The translations under genes were made by a program, and so were the position numbers. This document shows, piece after piece, positions 58,601 to 64,000 of a stretch of DNA of 64,000 bases. This DNA comes from DASYAE01 sp036501535. GTDB lineage: Bacteria; Actinomycetota; Actinomycetes; Streptomycetales; Catenulisporaceae. Position 1 is the stretch's first letter; every line of letters begins with the position of its first letter. The stretch lies in NCBI GenBank assembly GCA_036501535.1, contig DASYAE010000289.1:1-64000 (forward strand), in the 5' to 3' direction. The notes below the pieces were generated by a model that worked only from the letters and a program-made list of their open reading frames with translations, was not told the DNA's origin and ran no database searches.

Positions 58601-59194
58601 ATCACGGTCCAGATCCCGTTCAACTCGCTCGCCGCAGCCTTCGACGACGTCGGCATCTCAGCCGACGACGACACCGCGACGGCGAACATCGACGGCTCCG
58701 GCTACAGCCTCAGCGCGACCGCCCTGGCAGCGGCCGGCGCCACACCGGGCGCGACCGTGGCCTTCGACGGCCTGACCTTCACCTGGCCGAACGCCGTGCC
58801 GGGAGCCCCGGACAACGTCCAGTCCGCCGGCCAGGAGGTCCCGCTGACCGGGACCGGCACCGGCACCGAACTCGGCATCCTCGACACGGCGACCTACGGC
58901 CCCGCGTCCGGGACCGCGACCGTGATCTACACCGACGGCAGCACGCAGACCTTCACACTCACCGTCCCCGACTGGTACGGAACCCCGGCGGCCGGCTCCA
59001 ACGCCGTCATCACCACCGCGTACCGCAACGCCCCCGGCAACGCCCAGGACCACAACGACGTCAACGTGTACGAACAAACCATCCAGCTCACGGCAGGAAA
59101 GCAGGCCGCTGCGATCATCCTGCCGGACGTGAGCCAGAGCCCCACCGCCGGCGTCCCCGGCCTGCACGTCTTCGCCCTCGCCCTCGGCGGCTGA
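55622..59194 (+). CDS. Large secreted parallel-beta-helix glycosidase, GH141-type (candidate alpha-L-fucosidase)
   Basis: 1190 residues; GGAGGG lies 8 bases before the ATG. The signal peptide ends near PASAA (residue 36). The start of the mature part (IYASPTGAGNACSRSAPC, VYLYGGTYRLGSTLRFSPKDSG, VVWQALPGQQPVFSGAAKVTGF) is that of GH141 and related right-handed beta-helix enzymes, continuing at about 437-770. Two jelly-roll carbohydrate-binding-like modules interrupt or follow it (about 323-437, 775-895; both with strand-turn YVDGK/LIDGK and S(Q/P)G(T/A)HTI). An NEW3-like module (about 900-985) and a C-terminal beta domain follow. GH141 includes alpha-L-fucosidase and xylanase activities. The fucose operon next door and shared operator argue for fucosidase. 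Confidence 0.75.
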   Translation: MRPTLRLAALLGTGAAACALAAGPLAAVPASAATFIPTTIYASPTGAGNACSRSAPCSLAGAQAAVETKNHDMSVDIDVYLYGGTYRLGSTLRFSPKDSGSNGHDVVWQALPGQQPVFSGAAKVTGFTEYDKSLGIWRAPISAAEATAGGQQLFVDGTRAELAQGSGTPAGLAVTATGFSTPDPSYAAFTNQSQIEAVDDNDWKHMSCPVQNITAAPGGGSDINILPSCWSANNTDVPNLGFPFNGSGLPAMDTVSFLENAYQLLTRPGQFYLDQSAHYLYYIPTAGQNMATADVELPLLQSLVTVNGTPGHLAPVNQNAPGASYSGSGWGLYTGRNLGDLGNDVEATQDNGDSVSYTFTGTGLEVLAETNSDEGSFDAYVDGKQDTSENFTEAGSGGGGRLAQQVVYSVQGLSQGTHTIELVKTGGTYFVVDGFETTPDPVDPARDIDFDGIAFEYSTWNTPETVGYIDNQAGVLWDTSGPTPTPAMVPAAVTVSRGSGIGFGKDAFAHLGATAVGLADGTQDSTISGSTVTDTAGGGVSVGEVDDYFQTDTALMTTGDTVAGNTISDVGEVYSDDVGIWAGYTRGLTVAHNDIGHTPYSGMSLGWGWGWASPCSMQAAQGLSDCVHGTNYAGGNRIVDNYIHDVMNVLFDGGPIYTNGGQGEDGASSPSGGPVLSQLSGNLVAIGNHTDNMLYQDEGSSYWDTFDNVVQFGVSNWIGMWTPTINNITVGPANYTDDPNYGINGTDIDFTQATVVSGGAWPAAAASIMQAAGPSPRPATSVYEDDNQALTYTGDWSAQDTASLADTHQTTDQGAEVSLSFTGSSIAFVTGVGPSGGEAQVLIDGKSQGDVSTYAAAPEENQTVFADRGLSPGAHTITVVDAGTTELTVGEFQTPALPYLSVQSSAAAASPGEPLTVTATLADPGLTPLLGATVSLQAPTGWKVSAPVALRTVPPGKSATATFTVTPPASVASGPAQLTAVASFNGAEPLVSGITVQIPFNSLAAAFDDVGISADDDTATANIDGSGYSLSATALAAAGATPGATVAFDGLTFTWPNAVPGAPDNVQSAGQEVPLTGTGTGTELGILDTATYGPASGTATVIYTDGSTQTFTLTVPDWYGTPAAGSNAVITTAYRNAPGNAQDHNDVNVYEQTIQLTAGKQAAAIILPDVSQSPTAGVPGLHVFALALGG

Positions 59195-59222
59195 CCGCCC
59201 GCACAAGGCGTGACAAGAGCAC

Positions 59223-59250
59223 TGGGGCCGTCTCTTTCGAGGCGGCCCCA
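59223..59250 (+). terminator. Terminator after the GH141-like gene
   Basis: Arms TGGGGCCGTCTC and GAGGCGGCCCCA pair with one G-U and a 4-base TTTC loop, 28 bases after the stop codon. Confidence 0.75.
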
Positions 59251-59376
59251 GGGGGTGACACTCGGCCGGTGGCCTCGTGTCAAAACTCGTAGCTCAACAA
59301 TACATCTGCTGCGCAGCCGACTGCGCAGTCGCTGGACCTCGCTTCGGCGGAAATGCCAGGTCAGCACGGCGCAGGA

Positions 59377-60195
59377 TCACTTCACCTCGGCGCGCAGGAG
59401 CAGCCGGGTGCCGACCAGAACCGGCAGGACCACCCAGATCGCGCTCGTGACGGCGAGGTGTGCCCAGTCGGCGGCGGTGGCGATCTGTGCCGCGCGGAAG
59501 GGCGTCTGCGCGGTGGTGAAGTCGATCCAGGCCTGGATGTGGTGGTGCACCCAGGGAATCGCCGCGGTGATGCCGGTCCAGGCGGTCGGGACGACGAACA
59601 CCGCCACGATTCCGGCTGCGGAGTTGCGCAGGAGCATGCCGAAGCCGAAGCCCTCCACCAGCGCCAGGGCCCAGGCGAGGCTCGCGTAGATGCCCAGGTG
59701 CCACGACATGTCCCAGGACCCTGCTGCGCCGTCGGTGTGGTGGCGCAGCGCGCCGGCGAGTAGGCAGCCGAGGGCGGCCAGGAGCAGGGTGGCCACGAAG
59801 GCGACCGCGGCGGCCAGCAGGCACGTCGCCAGCTTGGCTCGCACGACTCGGGCGCGGCGCGGCTCGACGGTGAAGGTCAGCAGTGCGGTGCGCTGGCTCC
59901 ACTCGCTGGTCACGAGCAGCACGGCGAGTACCGGCAGCAGTACGCCGAGCGGGATGTTCTCCACGCCGAACAGGGTCTGGTAGTCGAGCGTGCCCGGCTT
60001 CGCCCAGATCAGCGCGCCGGCCAGGACCGCCGCGCAGACCGCTGTCATCGCGACAACCAGCCAGAAGCCCGCTCTGGTGTCGACCAGCTTGCGGGTCTCT
60101 ACGCGGATCAGGCGGCTCATCGGGATGCCCGGCCGGCGCCGGTCGATGCCGCCCGCACCGAGGATTATTACATTCGTGCTCGAATTCGTGCTCAT
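59377..60195 (-). CDS. ABC-2-type permease
   Basis: 272 residues; the ATG overlaps the ATPase stop (ATGA) with AAGGAGAG upstream. Six membrane helices begin near residue 45: GFWLVVAMTAVCAAVLAGALIWA, IPLGVLLPVLAVLLVTSEWSQRTALLTFTVEPRR, ATCLLAAAVAFVATLLLAALG and others. The SEWSQRTALLTFTVEPRR loop is characteristic of actinobacterial ABC-2 exporters. Substrate unknown, perhaps a peptide, lipid or drug. Confidence 0.88.
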   Translation of the reverse strand: MSTNSSTNVIILGAGGIDRRRPGIPMSRLIRVETRKLVDTRAGFWLVVAMTAVCAAVLAGALIWAKPGTLDYQTLFGVENIPLGVLLPVLAVLLVTSEWSQRTALLTFTVEPRRARVVRAKLATCLLAAAVAFVATLLLAALGCLLAGALRHHTDGAAGSWDMSWHLGIYASLAWALALVEGFGFGMLLRNSAAGIVAVFVVPTAWTGITAAIPWVHHHIQAWIDFTTAQTPFRAAQIATAADWAHLAVTSAIWVVLPVLVGTRLLLRAEVK

Positions 60196-61010
60196 GCTGA
60201 CTCTCCTTCGCGAACGCGCAGCCCGCGCGCCGACCGCGCAGTCAGCCGCAGATAGAGCTGTTCCAGCGCCGACCCGGTCACCGACGCCTCGTCGTCCCAA
60301 CCGCGGGCTCCGCCGGGGCGCCCGCCCTTGACCTCGTGCTCTGATATGTCGGCGGCCCGCGCCAGCAGCTCCGCCTTGGTGCCCGCCGCCAGGATCCGGC
60401 CGCCGCCGATCACCAGCAGGCGGTCCGACACCACCTCGGCCTCGTGCAGCAGGTGGGTCGAGAGCAGCACCGTGCCGCCGCGCCGCGCGAAGCCGCGCAG
60501 CAGGCCCCGCATCCAGCTGATGCCCTCCGGGTCCAGGCCGTTGGCCGGCTCGTCCAGGATCAGCACCCTGGGATCGCCGAGCAGGGCGTGTGCGATGCCG
60601 AGCCGCTGGCGCATGCCGAGCGAGTACTCGCGCACCCGCCGGCGCGCCTCGGCGCGGGTCAGGCCGGCCAGCTCGAGCACCTCGTCGACCCGGCCCCGCG
60701 GCAGGCCCATCGCCAGCGCGTCGAGGGCCAGCACCTCCCGGCCGGTGCGCCCGGCGTGCAGGGCGGAGGCGTCGAGCAGCAGCCCCACCTGCGCGGCCGG
60801 ATTGGGAATATCCTGATAGCGCAGGCCTGCGATGGTTGCCGTTCCGCGGGTCGCCGGGGTCAGGCCCGCGATGACCCGCAGGGTGGTGGACTTCCCGGCG
60901 CCGTTCGGGCCGAGGAAGCCGGTGACGGTGCCGGGCGGGCAGGCGAACGTGACGCCGTCGACGGCGGTCCGGCCGCCGCACCGCTTGCTGAGTCCGTTGA
61001 CTGAGATCAT
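60192..61010 (-). CDS. ABC transporter ATPase (ABC-2 exporter)
   Basis: 272 residues from the ATG at 61010, preceded by AAGGAG at 8 bases. Walker A GFLGPNGAGKSTTLRVIAGL, signature YSLGMRQRLGIAHALLG, Walker B VLILDEPANGLDPEG and switch LLSTHLLHEAE. It is translationally coupled to its permease and divergent from a NarL-type two-component system that probably controls the pair, an arrangement seen for antibiotic-response exporters. Confidence 0.93.
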   Translation of the reverse strand: MISVNGLSKRCGGRTAVDGVTFACPPGTVTGFLGPNGAGKSTTLRVIAGLTPATRGTATIAGLRYQDIPNPAAQVGLLLDASALHAGRTGREVLALDALAMGLPRGRVDEVLELAGLTRAEARRRVREYSLGMRQRLGIAHALLGDPRVLILDEPANGLDPEGISWMRGLLRGFARRGGTVLLSTHLLHEAEVVSDRLLVIGGGRILAAGTKAELLARAADISEHEVKGGRPGGARGWDDEASVTGSALEQLYLRLTARSARGLRVREGESA

Positions 61011-61109
61011 CGTTCTGACTCCTTCCTGACTGCTCGTCTGCGTCCGGTCGTCCGGACCGGTCCAGCGTGGCGGGCCGGACCGGCCGGGCACACGGGTGCT
61101 GCGCCGCCG

Positions 61110-61127
61110 GAAAAGGGTGGACTTTTC
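61110..61127. promoter_or_regulatory. Inverted repeat in the exporter/two-component divergent region
   Basis: GAAAAG-GGTGGA-CTTTTC, 6-base arms with a 6-base centre, 99 bases from the ATPase start and 90 bases from the kinase start. Candidate response-regulator site. Confidence 0.4.
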
Positions 61128-61217
61128 TCCCCTGGATCCGGCCGCCGCGGCGCCTACGATCGTGGGGAGGTCGCGACATACACAGGCACATAGGCAGACA
61201 GGCACGGAGGTGACGGG

Positions 61218-62501
61218 GTGGCGACGCGCATTGGGGGCTACGACCTCGGCTACCGGATCAGGCGGTCCGCGCGCACCAGCGGCCGCGGGCTGCTCCAGGC
61301 CCTGCTCTCGCAGGTCGCCTGCATACCGCTGGTCGTCCTCTCGGTGCTGTCGGTCGCCTTCCTGGCCCTCGGCTTCGGCGTCTTCACCGCGCCGGCCGCG
61401 CTGCTCGCGCTGCGCCGGCTCGCTGAGCAGGAGCGCCGCTGGGCCTTCGAGTGGTCCGGCGTGCGCATCCCGTCGCCCTACCGGCCCCGGCCGCTCCTGC
61501 TCGCCGACGGGGAGCCGGCGCGCGGGCTCGTAGCCCGCATCCGGCTTTGCCAGTGGCTGCTTGGCGATCCGGCGACCTGGCGGGACCTGCTGTGGTGCCT
61601 GGCCAACGTGCCCGTCGGCCTGATCCTCGGCCTGTTGCCGGCCTGCCTGGTGGTGCAGGGCGTCGAGGCGATCGTGGCGGCGCCGCTCACCTTCGTCTAC
61701 CTCAGCGACGGCGTGCAGTACTGGCCGATCGCCTTGGTCATCGGCGTGGTCGCGTTGGCCGTCGAGCCCTACGTCAGCCGGCGGCTGATCACGGCCCATG
61801 CGCACTTCTGCGCCTGGTTGCTGGCGCCGACTAGGCGGGCGTTGACCGCGCGGGTCAGCCAGCTGACCGTGACGCGCGCGCAGGCCGTGGACGCTTCGGC
61901 GGCGGAGCTGCGCCGCATCGAGCGCGATCTGCACGACGGCGCGCAGGCCCGGCTGGCTGCCCTCGGCATGAACATCGGGCTGGCCGAGCAGATGGTCCGC
62001 GAGCAGCCCGACCTGGCCGTCGAGCTGCTGGCCGAGGCGCGCGAGTCGAGCGGCCAGGCGCTGGCCGAGTTGCGCGCCCTGGTCCGCGGCATTCACCCGC
62101 CAGTCCTGGCCGAGCGCGGGCTCGAGGGCGCCGTGCGGGCGCTCGCGCTCACCCTGCCGATGCCGGTGGACGTGCGCTTCGAGCTGTCCGAGCGGCTCGC
62201 CGCCCCGCAGGAGTCGGCCGTCTACTTCGCCATCGCCGAGGCGTTCGCGAACGTCGTCAAGCACAGCGGCGCGCAGCGCGCATGGGTCCGGGTCGAGGCG
62301 CACGGCGAACCGGATGCGCGGGATCGCAGGGTGGTCGCCGAGGTCGGCGACGACGGCGGCGGCGGGGCGGATCCCGCGGCCGGCAGCGGGCTGCGCGGGA
62401 TCGAGCGCCGTCTGGCGGCATTCGACGGCATACTCGCCGTGACCAGTCCGCGCGGCGGGCCGACGAGTGTGACCATGGAGCTGCCTTGCGCGTTGTCATA
62501 G
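61218..62501 (+). CDS. NarL-type sensor histidine kinase (HisKA_3)
   Basis: 427 residues from the GTG at 61218, preceded by GGAGG at 7 bases. About four to five membrane helices (about 30-60, 130-160, 170-190) in a DUF-type sensor arrangement; then HisKA_3 with H239 in IERDLHDGAQARL and LRALVRGIHPPVLAERGL, and a HATPase domain (AIAEAFANVVKHS; EVGDDGGGG; GSGLRGIERRLAAFDG). Paired with the overlapping response regulator. The signal is probably sensed at the membrane, as no large extracellular loop exists. Confidence 0.92.
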   Translation: MATRIGGYDLGYRIRRSARTSGRGLLQALLSQVACIPLVVLSVLSVAFLALGFGVFTAPAALLALRRLAEQERRWAFEWSGVRIPSPYRPRPLLLADGEPARGLVARIRLCQWLLGDPATWRDLLWCLANVPVGLILGLLPACLVVQGVEAIVAAPLTFVYLSDGVQYWPIALVIGVVALAVEPYVSRRLITAHAHFCAWLLAPTRRALTARVSQLTVTRAQAVDASAAELRRIERDLHDGAQARLAALGMNIGLAEQMVREQPDLAVELLAEARESSGQALAELRALVRGIHPPVLAERGLEGAVRALALTLPMPVDVRFELSERLAAPQESAVYFAIAEAFANVVKHSGAQRAWVRVEAHGEPDARDRRVVAEVGDDGGGGADPAAGSGLRGIERRLAAFDGILAVTSPRGGPTSVTMELPCALS

Positions 62502-63151
62502 CGGAGGATCTGGCGCTGCTGCGGGACGGCCTGATCCGGCTGCTCACCGCATACGGACACGAAGTCGTCGCGGCCGTCGAAAGCGGCCCCGACCTGCTGG
62601 ACGCGCTGATCCGGCACCGCCCGGACGTGGCCGTGGTGGACGTGCGGCTACCGCCGACGTTCAGCAACGAGGGGCTGACCGCGGCGATCGAGGCGCGCGC
62701 CCGCATCCCCGGCCTGCCGGTGCTGATCCTCTCGCAGCACGTCGAACAGCTTTACGCGCGCGAACTGCTTGGCGGCGGCAGGCCTGGCCAAGCGAAGAGC
62801 ACCGGCGCGGTCGGCTACCTGCTCAAGGACCGGGTCTCGGACGTGCAGCGCTTCGTCGAGGCGGTGCAGACGGTCGCGCACGGCGGCACGGTCATGGACC
62901 CGGAGGTCATCGGACAGCTGCTGGCCCGCCGATCGAGGGACGAACTGCTCGCCGGCCTGACCGCCCGGGAGCGCGAAGTGCTCGCCCTGATGGCCGAAGG
63001 CCGCACGAACGCCGGTATCGCGGCCCGTCTGGTCGTCACCGAGAAGGCGGTCAGCAAGCACATCAACAACATCTTCACCAAGCTGGGCCTCTACCCGGAC
63101 GAGGACGACAACCGCCGGGTGCTGGCCGTTCTCGCCTACCTCAACGGTTGA
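62486..63151 (+). CDS. NarL/LuxR-family response regulator
   Basis: 221 residues from a TTG start that overlaps the kinase stop by 16 bases; GGAG lies 5 bases upstream. The receiver has acidic E7/D8, phospho-acceptor D52 (VVDVRLPP) and the Lys of VGYLLKDRV. The C-terminal LuxR HTH is LTAREREVLALMAEGRTNAGIAARLVVTEKAVSKHINNIFTKLGL. It would regulate the divergent exporter and perhaps itself. Confidence 0.94.
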   Translation: MRVVIAEDLALLRDGLIRLLTAYGHEVVAAVESGPDLLDALIRHRPDVAVVDVRLPPTFSNEGLTAAIEARARIPGLPVLILSQHVEQLYARELLGGGRPGQAKSTGAVGYLLKDRVSDVQRFVEAVQTVAHGGTVMDPEVIGQLLARRSRDELLAGLTAREREVLALMAEGRTNAGIAARLVVTEKAVSKHINNIFTKLGLYPDEDDNRRVLAVLAYLNG

Positions 63152-63234
63152 ACGGATCACGCATCCGCGCCAAGAGAGAATGGCACAGGGAGAACAATGG
63201 TCGCGGAACTTGCGCGGAACGGAAGGGATGGCTG

Positions 63235-63678
63235 ATGTTCGAGCTGGGCACGGACGGGCCCTCGATCATCGTGGTCGGCATCGACGGATCGGATTCGTCC
63301 ATGCGCGCGGCGGCATACGCGGCGGGGCTGGCCCGGCGGCAGAGGTCGAAGCTGGCGCTGGTCTACATCCAGCCCTCCGGCGCGATCTCGGCGCCCGGGG
63401 CCGGGGCGGCCGTGGTGGACCTCGGCCGGGACATCGCGGAGGATCTGCAGCGGCAGATCGTCGAGGCGACTGAGCGGCTGGACGAGCACGAGAGACCGAG
63501 CTGGGAGTTCATCTCCGAGCCCGGCGACCCCTACAACGGCCTGATGAAGGTGGCGGACCGGCTGAAGGCCGACGCGGTGGTGATCGGCGCCTCGCAGAAG
63601 GCCGGGCACCGCATCCTCGGATCGGTCGCGGTGCGGCTGGTGAAGGCGGGGCGGTGGCCGGTGACGGTGGTGCCGTGA
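63235..63678 (+). CDS. Universal stress protein (single USP domain)
   Basis: 147 residues from the ATG at 63235, preceded by GGAAGG at 8 bases. VVGIDGSDSSMRAAAYAAGLA starts the Rossmann-like fold, and the ATP-binding motif G-x2-G-x9-GS/T reads GASQKAGHRILGSVAVRLVKAG, so it may bind ATP, although the second motif residue is Ser-Gln-Lys rather than Gly. USPs help in stress or dormancy. Single gene. Confidence 0.9.
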   Translation: MFELGTDGPSIIVVGIDGSDSSMRAAAYAAGLARRQRSKLALVYIQPSGAISAPGAGAAVVDLGRDIAEDLQRQIVEATERLDEHERPSWEFISEPGDPYNGLMKVADRLKADAVVIGASQKAGHRILGSVAVRLVKAGRWPVTVVP

Positions 63679-63732
63679 GAGTACTGCCGTGAGGCGTCAG
63701 CAGTCGGCCGGGCGCATGTCAGCCGACGGCGG

Positions 63733-64000
63733 TCAGCCGAGCGCGGCCTCGATCGGTCCGCGGGCTAGGGCCAGCCACAGGTCCAGTGCGGCCGGGTCGT
63801 CGTACTCGCGGTCGATCAGGTAGAGCGCCTTCGTCGGGCTCTGCGCGCCGATCTCGGCCAGTACGGGCTTGAGGAAGACCTCCGGCGCCATCGCGTGGCC
63901 GGGGCCGCCGCCGAGCATGAGTGGCACCGCGACGACGCCGGCCAGCGAGTCGGCCGGGAAACGGTCTAGGAACAGCTTGAGCAGGCCGGTGTACGTGGCC
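63733..64000 (-). CDS. NADPH-dependent FMN reductase-like protein (N-terminus outside window)
   Basis: The frame stays open to the window edge; the visible 88 C-terminal residues read ATYTGLLKLFLDRFPADSL, then AGVVAVPLMLGGGPGHAMAPEVFLKPVLAEIGAQSPTKALYLIDREY. This is the flavodoxin-like second half of SsuE/ArsH-type NAD(P)H:FMN reductases, including the strand before the GGGPGHA loop. The start codon lies beyond base 64000. Confidence 0.78.
   Translation of the reverse strand, partial: ATYTGLLKLFLDRFPADSLAGVVAVPLMLGGGPGHAMAPEVFLKPVLAEIGAQSPTKALYLIDREYDDPAALDLWLALARGPIEAALG

Noticed and set aside
1..64000. tRNA/rRNA genes, CRISPR arrays, insertion sequences, integrase or att sites
   Set aside because: Intergenic regions were read for T-loop, repeat-spacer and terminal-repeat patterns; none was found.

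Overview
This window is high-GC chromosomal DNA from a filamentous actinobacterium. The evidence is a strong G/C bias at third codon positions, frequent GTG/TTG starts, an XRE/DUF5753 regulator with DUF397 partners, DUF1707, TIGR03704 and F420-type luciferase-like families, and ESAT-6/WXG100-type proteins. A lineage near Catenulisporales or Streptomycetales fits, but the exact genus cannot be read from the sequence. No rRNA, tRNA, CRISPR array, insertion sequence or prophage was seen. Both window ends cut genes: an arylsulfotransferase-like protein on the left and an FMN reductase-like protein on the right.

Layout. 1-9 kb: housekeeping and ion homeostasis, namely a KimA-type K+ transporter next to an OB-fold protein and divergent from a KdpD-like histidine kinase, then SseB-like, argS and a ChrB-N protein. 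9-19 kb: small-molecule enzymes (BBE-type oxidoreductase, methyltransferases, group II decarboxylase, PhzF), a pair of related actinobacterial proteins, and a TetR/MFS efflux pair whose promoter and operators are readable. 19-22.2 kb: a four-gene orphan type VII secretion substrate locus. 22.3-29.3 kb: a glycosyltransferase / methyltransferase / membrane molybdo-oxidoreductase / sugar epimerase cluster, with four 11-bp-phased direct repeats at its divergent promoter. 29.4-42.7 kb: mixed regulators and enzymes, including MarR, DUF1707, an LLM oxidoreductase, a secreted glutamic (G1) peptidase, XRE-DUF5753/DUF397, a cold-shock protein, a peptide deformylase divergent from a winged-helix regulator, a TMEM165/GDT1 Mn exporter behind a yybP-ykoY riboswitch, and a HemK-like methyltransferase.

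42.7-59.2 kb is a coherent L-fucose system. A secreted parallel-beta-helix protein of GH141 type (candidate alpha-L-fucosidase) would release fucose and a three-gene sugar ABC transporter would import it. Mutarotase, dehydrogenase, lactonase, fuconate dehydratase, SDR dehydrogenase and diketo-acid hydrolase would convert it to pyruvate and L-lactate, and LutABC in the same operon would oxidise the lactate. The three transcription units share a palindromic element, ACATC(C/G)GATGT, which suggests one regulator encoded elsewhere.

59.3-64 kb holds an ABC-2 transporter, a NarL-type two-component system, a universal stress protein and the cut reductase gene.

The most interesting items are the shared fucose operator with its GH141-to-lactate pathway, the uncharacterised glycosyl/molybdo-enzyme cluster with its phased repeats, and the orphan type VII substrate locus.
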